From: Podocnemis expansa
Lineage: Eukaryota > Chordata > Testudines > Podocnemididae
NCBI GenBank assembly: GCA_007922195.1
Contig: ML681968.1
Coordinates: 434,001 to 498,000, forward strand
Length of the DNA stretch: 64,000 nucleotides
Direction: 5' to 3'
In this document: piece after piece, positions 12,001 through 23,739 of the stretch
How positions within the stretch are numbered: the stretch's first letter is position 1
How the letters are laid out: each line of letters starts with the position of its first letter
Position numbers and translations under genes: made by a program
Notes under the pieces: model-generated
Database searches by the model: none
What the model saw: the letters and a program-made list of their open reading frames with translations, nothing else
What the model was told of the DNA's origin: nothing

Positions 12001-12929
12001 AGATGATATGGGTACCATCTTCTCAACACTTTCATCAGCTAAAGTGCAGAAGCAAGGATGTGAGTAAATGTGTTGGTTTTAATTGAGCAGAGCTGTTTGT
12101 AAAAGCAAATCCCATGTAACTCTGATGTAGCATGGTGCCCCTCTGGGAATATTTACATGCTCAAATATTCACTTGCTTTGACCGAGGAAATGGTTTGAAA
12201 TAAGACCTTATAAAATGTTTCATGAGAATCTCATGTTCCTGGCCTTCTAGTGCAGAGTAACTCCAGTGCACATGACTCAGTAGCAGAGTCAGGTCTTCCT
12301 GATTCCCAACAGCTGGGTTCATCCCCCAAAATACCTGGCCTAATGGCCAGAGCTATGAAGCCTCCATACCTTCCACTGACTTTAGTAGTACCTCAGAACA
12401 TACTGCCGCTCAGTAGTCCAACTACTATCTCAAGCAAGGCACTGAGAAAACCTGGAACACAATGAATAGCAGTCACCTTAGTTTAAGTCACTCGCCCGCT
12501 GTTACATAGGACCTGTTGGCCAGAATCAGGAACAGACTCAACTTCTCCAGTTGATCCTTAAACCACACCCCCATCTCACTGCAAGGTCTGCTTCTTTCTT
12601 TATTCATGTGTGCCTCCCTGGGTGGGGCTTCTTTCTTGTCTCCCTTGGTGCCACTGACAGTGTCTTTTTGCTTGGGGGGGTGGGGATGCTCCATGGAGCC
12701 CCGCTTCCATCCCATCCATTCCCCAATAATCCTGCTGACCATCTGCCAGCCAGCCGGCCGGCCTCCACCTGCCTTGGGGCTTCAGGAACTTCAACGCAAG
12801 CCTGCACGTGTGTCTGCCCCCCGTCGGCTTTCCATCCTGTTTTTCCCTCAAGTTACAGTGGGCTGGTGGTCTCCTCCATCTCTCTCTGCCCCTCAGCTCC
12901 CCTTGCAGTTTGTTGCCCCCCCTTTTGTG

Positions 12930-13075
12930 CAGGGCACTGCACCCCAGCTGGGCGCAGTACCATTTGTCTTGGCAGGGGGTGCTCTCCAGTGGAGACAATT
13001 GGTACTGCTCCAGGCTGGGTGCACTTTGCATAGGATGCCTTCCGGTGGAAACAGGTTCTCAAGGATGCAATATTT
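12930..13075 (+). repeat. Minisatellite, left part (period about 56-59 bp)
   Basis: Two to three diverged copies of a unit that reads roughly: light purine block, GGGTGTCCTC, CAGTGGAGACAATTGGTACT, then a CCTGGCTGGGG block. The CAATTGG-type anchor recurs at 12996 and 13052. The same unit reappears at 14636-14785 and 14965-15110. Confidence 0.7.
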
Positions 13076-13084
13076 AAAAGTCAG

Positions 13085-13607
13085 AACTTCAAACAATCCC
13101 AGTGTCAAGGAAGCCAGGAACAATTGGAAGAGGCTAATATGGGTTCATCAGGAGCTCTTTAATGCTCTGAAAATGAATCAAGCCTACAGAAAGTATTAAA
13201 AATGAGCACAAACATGGAGGGAAAAAATCAGCAAGGCTAAGGCCCAAATGAGCTACATCTAGCAAGGGAAATAAAAGGCAGCAAGAAGAGGTTCTTTAAA
13301 TATATTATGAGTATCAGAAAGATGAAGGAAAGGGTAGGCCCTCTGCTTAGTGAGGAAGAAGAACTAATAAAAACTGGAGTGTAATGCATGGTTTGCATTG
13401 GTCTTCACTAGGAAGATTAATGGTGACCAAATATTCAACAACGCTAATATTTATAGCGACAAAGAAATACAAGTCAAGCTAGGGAAAGAACATGATAAAG
13501 AATAGTTAGGTAAGTTAGATGTATTCAAGTTGCAGAGCCTGATGAAATTGAGCCTGGGATACTTAAGGAACAAACTGAAGCAAGTTTGGAAATGTTAACA
13601 ATTAATC
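13085..13607 (+). mobile_element. CR1-type LINE fragment
   Basis: The + strand translation in broken frames shows the region upstream of the CR1 reverse transcriptase, with words such as WVHQELFNALK, AYRKYKNEHK and KKRFFKYI. These resemble the linker between endonuclease and reverse transcriptase of CR1/L3 ORF2. Frames are interrupted, so it is inactive. The fragment sits between two parts of a minisatellite and is followed by LTR-like DNA. Confidence 0.7.
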
Positions 13608-14629
13608 TGTGATAATGCACAGGGTAGGGGTCTCAAACTCAAATCACCATGTGGGCCGCATTAGGACTAGTAGAGGGCTGCATGTGGGCTAGTATGTTAG
13701 CCCGAGGACTGTACCCCTGAAACCCTTTCATACAATGATATTGCAAATATCGGTAACAATAGTGGTGTTGTAGGCCACAGGAAATAGCCTTAGGGGCCAC
13801 ATGCAGCCTACGGGGCGCGTGTTTGAGACCCCTTGCATAGGGTAATCCCTGCAGAAACCTTGGGGAGGAAGGAGTTAACACCATGGTCAGTGAGTCCCAG
13901 GCGAGCCAATAGAAACAGAGTTCAGGTTTTTGAATTGGAGCAGCAGCCATCCCTGTTTCCTGTCTGGTGGCAACAGGGTTCCTGAAAGGATCAGGATGAG
14001 GTCAAGAAGAAAGACCTGGATTATCCAGCAACATCTGTGCTCAAGATAGGCTCAAGTCTGTAAGTGACCATGCGTGAGTAGAACAGGGAATATTTAGCTA
14101 GATGTGGTCAGGTTATTTCTTTGTTTTTGGTTTGTTTTTTGATTTCTCTGTAATGAACACCTGCACCCCCTCCCACTATCCTGTAACTAGCCATGTTAAA
14201 TCCAAGCAAAGCAACTCTCTGTTTCTTAGCTGTTCTTAATTAAAGAATTTGCCCTTTTAAAATAAGCTCTGGGTCTGTCCCCTAAAAGGCAAGAGGTTTT
14301 GTGTGCATGTGTCTCAGACTGCACAGCCAACTACTAAAGAGGATTCTGTCCTATGTTCAGCTGATAGCCCAGCTGTGGTTCAGTCACGCTCCTGAGGGAG
14401 GAAAAAATGAGATTGAGGGTACCTCACAGGAAGGAATTCCCAAGTGTGCCTTCCTGGGTTTTGAAGAGGTTTTTGCAGTTGAATGGTGGCAGCAATAACC
14501 ATTCCAAGGCCAGTGAATTGGTAGCCTTGGAGAGTTTTAAGACAATGGTTTAGGGCCAGTGGATTTTAAGGCCTGTTGCAGGGCCCACCTTCTGCACTCA
14601 AAGTGCCAGAGTGGGGAACAGCTGTGACA
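13608..14629 (+). mobile_element. Possible solo LTR
   Basis: About 1 kb of noncoding DNA begins TGTGATAATG and ends GCTGTGACA, with CT-rich blocks and AATTAAAG/AATAAG hexamers near the middle, a layout like that of an LTR. It interrupts the CR1 fragment and contains an inserted hAT MITE. I see no clear target duplication, so the call is tentative. Confidence 0.3.
13625..13834. mobile_element. hAT-type MITE with 8-bp target duplication
   Basis: Inverted ends TAGGGGTCTCAAACTC and GTTTGAGACCCCTT enclose about 180 bp containing GGGCCGCAT and GGGGCCACATGCAG, typical of the hAT MITE class with 'ggggtctcaaac' ends. The flanks GCACAGGG (13617-13624) and GCATAGGG (13835-13842) agree at seven of eight positions, as expected for an 8-bp duplication. 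Confidence 0.85.
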
Positions 14630-14635
14630 CTCCCC

Positions 14636-15110
14636 CCCATTGGAGAAAATTGATACTTGCACCCACCTGGGGTATACTTGTCACAGAGTACTTTGTGGCG
14701 GCAACAATTGGTACTGTGCCTGGCTGGGGTGTGTTTGCCTTAGAGGGTGTCCTCTAGTGAAGACAACTGGTACTGTGTCATTTTCAATTTTTTTTTTTTT
14801 TTTTTTTTGCTGCCCAGTTGAAAAAAAAAATCATTTATGTTTCCAACTCAACACTACATCTCTGAACAATACATTCCAGTCTTTCAGCAGTGGCAGCAGG
14901 AGGGCTGCGACTCGGAACCTGAGCTTCCGTGACCCAGTACTGGTCCCAACCAGTGGTTTAAACACCACTGCCATAGGGTATCCTCCAGTGGAGACAATTG
15001 GTAGTGTGTCCTGGTGGGATGCATTTGCCATAGAGGGTGTCCTCTGGAGGAGAAAATTGATACCGGTCCTGGCTGAGGTGTGCCTGCCATAGTGTGCTCT
15101 CTGCTGGCTA
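14636..15110 (+). repeat. Minisatellite, right part (period 59 bp), interrupted
   Basis: Copies of the same unit as at 12.93 kb, anchored on CAATTGGTACTG: anchors at 14705 and 14764 and again near 14995 and 15054, each pair 59 bp apart. Between 14785 and 14965 the array is broken by a T-tract of over 20 bases and an unrelated segment ending in ACCAGTGGTTTAAACACCACTG-like DNA. Confidence 0.75.
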
Positions 15111-15111
15111 G

Positions 15112-16440
15112 ATGACTAAACCCATTTAACCTTCTGAAATATTGGGACAGCTTTTGCTTTCTTCCATTCTTCTGGTATTTCTGGGTACCCAAGACTTATT
15201 GATACTCATCAAAAATAGTTCACTCAGCCAGCTCTTTTAAAATTCTTGGGTGCAAATTGTCCATCTCTGCAAATTAAAAAATCTCAAATTTCAGTACCTG
15301 TTGTTTTACATCCTCCTGAGATATTAGTGGATTGGAAAAGGTGTTGTCATTGGATAGGAGTACTTCATCTTCCCAAATACAGAACAGAAGCGTGTACTGG
15401 ACATTTCAGTCTTTTCTGCATTTTTTAGTGATAATTCTATGATTTCGATCTAGTAGTGGACCAATACCATTATTAGAATTCTTTTTATTCCTAGTGGACT
15501 TTAAAAACTCCATCTTATCATCTTTAACTCTGATGGCCATCAATTTCTCCTTGTGTACCTTTGCTTCACTCATCAATTTTCTACAATTCCTAGCTTCTAA
15601 TTTACATTTATTGTTATCAACTTCTGCTTTCTTCCATTTCTTTCATTCCATAATATGTATTGCCATTTATTATATTTTTAGCTGCTTTCCTTTCCCTTCT
15701 AAACTAAACATCCTCTTTTGTGGGATTGTGGCTGTTCAGGCATCTAAAGCAGTTTCCATCATTATTCACATTTCTCTTATTAAATTCTTCTTACCAGCTG
15801 ATTTGACTGATGATTATTTCAGCTTTTGCAAAAATCTATCTATCTATCTATAAGCTCCCATTCGATTTTAGTTCTGAAATCAAGTACACTTTATTTGTCA
15901 AGACAAGTTCTAATAGAAATCCCCCATGTTGGCTGTAACATTTTTTGACTTAGGAAATTGTCATCTGTAATGTTCAGAATTCCAAGGATGTTTTAGTACT
16001 GGCAGCACGAGATCTTCTTCAGTATATGATTAAATAGCTTTTTTCCCTACCCATTGTAGATTGGGTTGTAGGGAGCCAGTCATCCTGTTCCCTTATGTGA
16101 TTTGGTGGTCTGCAACACACAGTAACACCCCATCTTGGGCTTTATCAGTTGGGACTTTGCTCTGTACATGTTCAAGATAATTTTCTTCCAAGTTGTTAGT
16201 GACTCAGAAAGAGGCATTGGCATTTTTGAGATAGCGTGCCACCCTCTCTCCCCTTTTGTTCTTTCCTAAATATATTATAACCTTTGATTTTCACAATCCA
16301 TTCTTCCCACTATGTCTCAGTAATATCAAATAAATTGAATTTATACTCCTAAATGAGCAATGCCAATTCCTCTGGTTTGTTACACAGGCTCCTGGCATTG
16401 GTTTACAGGCAGATAAAGAATTACTTCTTGTCATGTGCAT
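15112..16440 (-). mobile_element. Old CR1/L3-type LINE fragment
   Basis: The + strand reads as the complement of CR1/L3 ORF2 endonuclease-to-linker sequence: blocks such as AACCTTCTGAAATATTGGGA, CAGCTCTTTTAAAATTCTTG, GTCTTTTCTGCATTTTTTAG and TTTCTACAATTCCTAGCTTC are the family's conserved words. Frames are full of stops. A (TCTA)n microsatellite interrupts it near 15836. Boundaries are approximate. Confidence 0.65.
15836..15854. repeat. (TCTA)n microsatellite
   Basis: Four to five perfect TCTA units in a row. Confidence 0.9.
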
Positions 16441-19400
16441 TTGGTTCCTTGATGAATTTTCTTCTCAGCATCCTGATTTGGTGCTGAGTGCTCAGGTCTT
16501 CTACCTACCCCTTTTGCTATTAGTTTAACCTCCTTCAGGGTACTCCAGCCAGTCAGTGTCTGAGGAGACCAAGATCCCCTTTTACTGAGATAGAGGCCAG
16601 TCACAGACTGGGACATCGAGACAGCTCATAGAGCTTCCTTGCACATCCCAAGATGCCTTCAACATTACTCCATCAAAGGTGGAACAATGCTCCATGAAAC
16701 CAAAACTGTCTACCCTTCCACCATATACCTACACAGCAGGTCACTTCCAGGATCTTCTGCCTTCTATCTTTGCTTGTGGGACAGGAAAGATCTCAGAGAA
16801 GATTGCTTGGACAGTTGTCTTCAGCACACCTCTGAGTTTCCTGATGTCCTCTATTATCTGAGATGTCCCACAATCCAGTGTCATCAGTGCCCATGGGGTC
16901 CATCACCAATGGATCCTTGTGCATTGACTTGAGAAGCCTACTCAATCTAAGAGTGTTGTCTTGTGCCCTGGACCCAGGAAGGCCACGCACTGTCCTGTTG
17001 TCTGCCAGTCCCTTGCAGAATGTTCTTTCCAGACTCCTCAGCTCAGCAAGGGTTATCTGTCTTCCATGGATGACTGGAGAATTCTTTTGGGACAAGCTCC
17101 ATTTCCTTGGCACCTTGATTTATCTTTGCTCCTGAAGCAGGCCCTGCCCTTTCTTCCCATCCAGCCATGAAGGGCACAGAGCTCATTGTGGTGACATGAC
17201 CTGGCTGAGCAGCCCGGCTTTGAGCCTTTTGGGTTATCCAGGGCAGTCACTTCCAGAGCATATGGGGGCCCTGGCTCAGCAACTCTTCCACCTGCAGGTG
17301 ACTGGTGCTGGGGCTGAGTCCATTGTGTCACTCAGGCCCAGTGTTGTAAAGGGCCACTCGACCCCAGTCCCTCTGTGGCATAGCATTGGTCTCCAGCATC
17401 TGAGTGCCAAGCCTGTATTTGGATCTTACCCCAGGCCTCATGTGTCCCCTGTGCATGGCTGGAGGGGTCCCTGGCTCCCACCAGACAGCACCACCCTGAA
17501 ACTACCCCAGAGAGGAGGGTTCTGTACCTGTGGGAAGGAGAGGACATGACGCTTCTCTCCTACTGCAGCTGGGGAATTTCTGGAACTCATGGCTGTGGGT
17601 TCCCCTGGTTTTGGCTGGGTTCTGCCACCACCCCCTCCTTACAATACTTGCCTCTCCCACTGCAGCCCCCAGCCCAATCAGATCCAGCAGCACAAGGTCT
17701 GTGTAGGCATAATATGGGGGGGGGAGTGTTGGGGAATTTCCTGACTGTTGTATTACAAATTCACCTGTAGCTTGGCACAGGCGACGAATGTTTCTCTGTT
17801 CACATTATTTTACTGTGAGCATATCGTTGCTGCATGTATTTACCTTAGAATCCAGCTTGTGCTCCCTGAAGTTGTTTACCTTAGTCTGCAGAGGATTCAC
17901 TAATATGGCCATTGACAGGTCACCCACCCACACCCAAGTTCACAATTCCCTTAACATTCATTTTTTCTTAACCCTTCAGAGGCATGGCTTGCTGGTCAAA
18001 AGTGAACATGGAACTCCTGTTCAAACACAGACTGACCTGCAGGAAGGACCATGCTATGGCAGCTGCTGAAAATGTAACCAAGGTCTTTTCTGTGCTGGAG
18101 AAATCTCTTGGGCTGGGATCCCAGGCTGCTCTCCCAAACACCATTGCCTGGCAGAGCATTGAAGGATCTAATGCTGAAGGCTTTTTGCATGCAAGGAAGC
18201 TCTGTGAGCAGTCCCAACAGAAGACTGTGACAATAGGGGTCCAGACCAGTGACGGCTCAGGAAACCCAGCCATTGGAACCCCACTCTCAGGTCATATTAA
18301 TCTCAGGGTAACTGAGGGCTTCCGGAGAGGCTACCCCTGCTGGCCTGCTCTAGCCCTGAGAGCTGTGCCACATCCTGCCCCTTCAGTGACGTCTGCTCTG
18401 CTCCCTTCAGCTGGGGTGGACTGAGGTGCTTGTGAAATCAGGTGTGTCTGACAACACCTGTTTGCTACAAACCCTTCTGGACTGGCACAAATTCACTTCC
18501 TGTGCTTCTATTCTGTATTAATTGACTCTCACCTTGCTGCTATTTTGTCCAGGATGGATGTCAGGTGTCCAGCCCCTAGTGAACCAGCTCACCCCACTTG
18601 CTCCATTTGAATATTGGCACAATGTTAGCACGCTTTGACCACCTTCCTGCTATTCTGAGCTTTATGGTGGGAACAGCTGAGGGTCAGCACCTGCTCTCAT
18701 CTCACACAGGAATGAACTGGCCCACTGCAGAAGTCCTGCTTGACTCCAACTGCTCCAAAACAAAGACAGCCCTTTCCAGCCTCTGCTATGTCCCCCCCAT
18801 CTGTGGTATCTTGTAGTCGTGGAGACTGCAGCAATGCACATGCCCCTTTCCCTTGCTGGGACTGGGGTGGGTGGCATGTATAGGGGGCTGCTGTGCTGTG
18901 AAACGAGAAAAGTGCCTTCCTAAATAGAAACCTCACAGGCAGGAGGGAAGAGACCATCTTTTCGACCTCTGCTGGAGCACTGCTGGTTTTTTCATGCCAT
19001 TAAATTGGACTTCATCTTTTGAGGGGAGGCCAGGGGCTCTTGTTTTCCCACCCAGGTAAGCTCACTGAGCTCTCTCTCTCTTCTGCCTCTCTGAGAGCAG
19101 CACTTCAACCTCCGTCACACTTTGGTGGCTACAGTAATTGGTCCTGTGAATGAAGGACTCCGGCTTTCTTTGCCCTGCCTGTAATTGGGATCACATAATC
19201 CCTGGCTGAAGCCAGAGTTTGCACATTAATCCAGTAATCCTTTCTATACTCTCTGCCCGCTGCAACTTCCTCCCCAGCAGCTGGCCACTGATTTTGAGTC
19301 ACACGCAGAAAACATGGTTCACTGCTGTGCACAGCCATGCCCTGGGTCTTCCTCCAAAACCCCAACAAAGCAGGAAATGCAAAGTAGGGGGACGTTTTCC

Positions 19401-21055
19401 TTGCATAGCTACAAATCGCCCTGTGTCACATCCCCTCATGCTGTCCTTCCTTGGGATGGGGTGTTCACCCCACACTAGCCTGGAAAGGGTTGCGCTGAGA
19501 CTCACTAACCAGATGGAGCCTGGCTGGGCAGGAGCGGCTGTGACTGGTACCGGTTAGATTAAATTATATCAGCACACTCTATGGAACTTTTAGTCCATGG
19601 TGGTGGAATCCACACATGACAGGTTAGTGCCCTGTAGATTCATGCTCTACCTTTCCCGATGCTAAGCTGCCATGTGGACAAGCCCTTAGGAAATTCAAGT
19701 CATGTCATTTGGTGAGGGGGATTTGATCTCATACTTTGCATGGTCATCTCAGCCCTTGATCTGAGGCAGCAAGTTCAGGGCAGCCTGTTGACAGACATGC
19801 ATTTTGAACGCTTTGAAAAGTCAAATCAAGTTATTTGAGGGGGTGGAAGGTTCTTGGAAAGCTCCTGGGTGAACAACCCCATACATGCTCCACATACCAG
19901 ACACCAGGTCCTCAGTGGTCATGTCAACTCTAAAGCCCATCTGAATGTGTCCAGGAAGTTGAGTACTTTGAAAAATGGACTTGAAATGGACAAGTTCTGT
20001 TTCTCTCCTGTAGCAGATTTCTGTGTCACATCAGGTGAGATCCTCACTTTTTGGAACCAGAAAGACATCGCAACAATTTGGAAAACCTTGTCTTGTGCAG
20101 CAGGGTCTTGCTGGCACTCAGGAGTTTGGAAGAGGCCAGAGGATGGCCATTTTATGTGGGCCCTGCCTATATGTTTTTCCTTAGCAGCAGGTTACAAAAC
20201 CGTTATACAAGCCAAGTGAGCAAATTTTAGAATGAATCCTCTGAACGTCAGGACCCCTGTGGTAAGATGAGTCTGAATTTGCACCTCTGGTTATGTGTGT
20301 GCCCTGATAGGTGGCACAATGATTTCCAAGGCAATCTCTCTATCCGGGCATGTGCTTTCTAGAACAGCAGTAGAAATTGCCTCTTAACAGACAGCTCTGC
20401 ATGGCTGCTTGGTGAACATCACCAGCAAAAGACTCTTCTGTTTGTTACCCTTCCTGTCACTTTGCCCAGTAGCCCACTGGCCTAGCTGGACCTGGAGAGT
20501 TAGAGCTGCAAGATGATTACCTGTAGTCATGAAAGCCAGTGCAAAACTGGAGCAGAGCAGGCTGAAGGGAAGCATGGGGAATAGCAGAAAGGTGAAGAAC
20601 AATCTAGCAGCAAGGGGGAGTGGAGAGAGAGAGAGACTCTAGCAAAAGGAAAAGATGCCTTCAAATCACAGACAGGGAGGGATTACCCCATGCAAGCCTC
20701 GCACACTCATGTATAGAGTTAGAGGAAGAAGCTGGTGTTAGTTATAAAATCCATTGCTAAATCCAGTCATTTTCCCAAGGACTGAATTGATGCTGTCTTT
20801 CCCGAGGTTCCCACACCCATGCTTCACCTGTGATGCGGTAGGAACTTTCCATTACTGCAGGTTCATTTGCTTCATCAAGGACCATCCTTCCCATGGTGGA
20901 GAATGTCCCGGGAGGTTGGCATCTCCCTCCATTCATCAGACCCTCTAAGTGGTGCTGTACGGATGTGGTCCAGTAAACCCACCACATCACCGCTGTTGAG
21001 TTAGAGGGTACCAGAGATGTCTGGGAGCAAGCGCTCTGGGCTACAAGGGCTGCCA

Positions 21056-21250
21056 CAGGGTTGCCACCTCTCAGGGTCTGACCCTGAAACTATGGGTGTT
21101 TAGTTTCTTATCTCCGGGTTTAATATTCAAATCTTCGAGTGACTGACGAGCACATCACTTGCCTGAAGATCTGAATATTAAACCTGTAGCCCAGAGATAA
21201 GTAACTATAACCTGTAGTTTCAGGGTTAAACCCTGCGAGGTGGCAACCCT
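21056..21250. mobile_element. Palindromic hAT-like MITE with perfect 8-bp duplication
   Basis: The element begins CAGGGTTGCCACCTCTCAGG and ends with CCTGCGAGGTGGCAACCCT; the inverted similarity continues inward (GTTTAATATTCAAATCTTC against GAAGATCTGAATATTAAAC), so nearly the whole 195 bp can fold as one hairpin. It is bounded by GGCTGCCA at 21048-21055 and again at 21251-21258, a perfect 8-bp target duplication. Confidence 0.88.
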
Positions 21251-22194
21251 GGCTGCCAGACAGCAAAAGTTGCCAGTTCCTTTGGTCCACTGACTAGAAG
21301 ATGAAACCCAGCCTAGCACCTAGGAACTGTCCAGCTCACTGTGCTCCAGACATGCGAAAGGTAAGAAGGTCCCTGTGTGATCTCCCTGTGCCAGCTTCCT
21401 CCCTGCTGGCCACAGCCTTGCTCTCCTGAGGCAGACCAACAGGGCCCTTCCAGCCCACCTTGTCCCAGAGTGCCCAGGCCAACAACTCCCTCATTCTTGG
21501 GCACAGGCTGGGGGTGTTAAGTTGCTGGTGAGCAGATGCATGTGGGGCTCCTTGCACAGTGGGGCCCTAGTGACACACCTAACATGAGGAAGGGGCTAAG
21601 TGCCCATTTCCTGGTGGAAGCCGGGACTCAGCACTGGAAGGGGTTGTGGCATGTTCTGCCCTGAAGGAAGGCATGTCACTAGCTCCTAGGCCAGGCTCTT
21701 GAAAGAGGTTCTCTCCACTACTGCCTCCTCCTCCACCACCTATCTACTTTGTGACATGGCCTTCCCTTACACAGTCACCTCCTGTTTGTCCTCAGGGACC
21801 CTTGTCTCATGCAGGGCACTCAATGGATGGTGCGGGAAGCAGAGGGAGGGCAGCTGCCACCAAAGGGAGGCCATTCTCCTGTGGGTGGGACACAGGAGAG
21901 CTGGGTTTGACCGGGGCTCTCCTGGGCCAGTGTTGATTCAGATGCTGTTACTCTTCTCTAAAGGAATTCCTGTGCAAGGAGCCATTCATAGTGGCATTTG
22001 TTTGCTTTATTTTTCTCCCTAATAGCCTTTGCAAGCAGGTTTTGTGTCTAGCAGAGCTACCTCCAGGAAGGGAACTGAAGCTACAGGAGTGTGGCTAGAG
22101 CCTGCCCATAACCACCTTCATTCAAGGATCATTGGGGATGCAGGAGCCCCCCACCAGCTGAAGTTGTTTGCAGTGACCGCTCCCAGAATTGCCT

Positions 22195-23075
22195 AGCTGT
22201 GAGGGTTTGATGAAGTGGAGATATTTTTGGGGTTTCCTCTGGGTGCTATCTGTGTGCCTCAGTTTCTTCATGTTTTGCTCACGTATGTCAATGATGGGAC
22301 CTGGTTATGTGATCATTGCAGAGACTCCTAGAGGGTGGACTGGACAGGCCTTCCCCAGCCACATGTAGGCAGACCTAGCCAGGACCCCTGCCTTGGTCCC
22401 AACCAGCTGTAGAGGTTGGGGCAGGTGAAGATCAGGGTGGGGGGTGACCACTAGCCCAGGAGGGAGACAAAGGACTGAGAGGGGCTAGGGCATGGAGCTA
22501 GGGGAAAAAGGCCAATCCCCCAGCAGTGCTGCAGCAGGGCAAAAGCTGGAGAAGGGGCCTGCCCGGGTGGTTGCTTTTGTAACTTGTAATTAACCTGCTA
22601 GCTAAGTCTTTCTACTCTATGATGCTGGGAACTAATGAATCCTCCTGACTTCAGCACCAGGTGGGGATGGCTCTGACTGTGGAGCTGGGGCATGGAAGGA
22701 CACCCTGGGACCCCCAAGGGGGAGAAGTTCTGAGGGAACAGGGGTGCTGGACCCTTTTGGGTAAGATAAAGAAGACAACTTCATGGATAGGGGGAGAGCG
22801 TGGGGGTGGCAGACCCTTGCCAGGTGCTTTCTTCCTGTCTGGCTCTGCCCACAGTCCCCTGAGAAGCAAACACACAGAGGGTCCCTCCCAGGCTGGCTGT
22901 GTGGACTAGTAGCATGGAAACCCGGGCAGACCAGTGCAGACTCTACTGTGGCAGAGTCCTGGTCTGGAGAAGAGGGGTCCCAAGGCTCCTCACAGGGGGT
23001 ACAAACCCAGCACTGGAGTTTGTGAGTCCCCTGAAGCTCCCGACAGTCAATAAATCTTCTGTGCTAAAGATGACC
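22195..23075 (+). mobile_element. Possible LTR-like segment
   Basis: The start (GTGAGGGTTTGATGAAGTGG, then TGCCTCAGTTTCTTCATG) and the end (CAATAAATCTTCTGTGC) resemble the layout of sauropsid retroviral LTRs, with a poly(A)-type hexamer near the end. There is no internal coding region and no verified target duplication. This is a weak call. Confidence 0.25.
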
Positions 23076-23079
23076 CTTG

Positions 23080-23152
23080 GCTAGGGTTGCCCTATACCAA
23101 AGCCTGGAAAGGAGGACAGGAAAGTATGAAAAGGAGACCATTGGAGGACACA
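23080..23152 (+). repeat. Dispersed repeat, copy 1 (inverse copy at 31.33 kb)
   Basis: The stretch from CTAGGGTTGCC to GACCATTGGAGGACACATG is matched, in reverse complement, at 31328-31411 (CATGTGTCCTC through TAACCCTAG). The CTAGGGTTGCC end is typical of an abundant sauropsid DNA-transposon family. Confidence 0.6.
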
Positions 23153-23153
23153 T

Positions 23154-23564
23154 GGGCTGTGTTCAGAAGTGAGTTTTATTTTGAAACAACAGCTGTTGTT
23201 TCAAAATAAAATTTCTCATGTCCACATGACGTACTGTTATTTCGAAACAACGGGACCCGTTGTTTTGAAATAACGGCTGTTGTTTCAAAGCCATTAAACC
23301 TAGCAGGAAATCAAAGTAGCTGTTGTTTTGGAACGGTTGTTTTAAAACAACGGTGTTAGGACATGTTGTTTCGAAACAGTTGTTTCAAAACAACATGTCT
23401 GAATGGCCTTATTTCGAAATAACCATTTTGGAACACCAGCCGTTTGGCAAGCAGGCTTCCCCTTAATTTGAATTAACCAAACTGTTAATTCGAATTACCT
23501 TATTTTGAAATAAGGCTTTTATTTCGAAATGGGCTATTTTGAAATAACAGTTAGGGTGTAGACA
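23154..23564. mobile_element. Palindrome-array element, copy 1
   Basis: The segment starts GGCTGTGTTCAGAAGTG and ends GTTAGGGTGTAGACAT. Between them lie more than a dozen short self-complementary words of the types GTTGTTTCGAAACAAC and TTATTTCGAAATAA. ACATG occurs directly at both borders. Sister elements lie at 25246-25632 and 46093-46474. Open frames inside are by-products of the repeats. Confidence 0.75.
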
Positions 23565-23739
23565 TACATGGAGAAATGTCATATCAATGTAATATTCTTC
23601 TGTTTTTAGGGGGCCTGCAACAATTCCCTCTAACACTAGAGTCCCGCAGGTCATTTCAGCACACTTTAATCCCTGTAAGTAAAAAGCCGGACACAATCCT
23701 GTTTTTAAAGTGCCTGAGGGAGGAGGTGAAGGGGGGCAT

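Noticed and set aside
16793..17331. Minus-strand open frames that look mildly protein-like
   Set aside because: The two frames overlap in different phases and neither matches a family I know; no supporting splice pattern. I could not exclude an old gene relic but do not list it.
17984..18424. 146-codon + strand frame between SEC11A and NMB
   Set aside because: No recognisable domain, no clear flanking splice sites or promoter, and no poly(A) signal in a sensible place. Length alone is not enough in GC-neutral DNA of this size.
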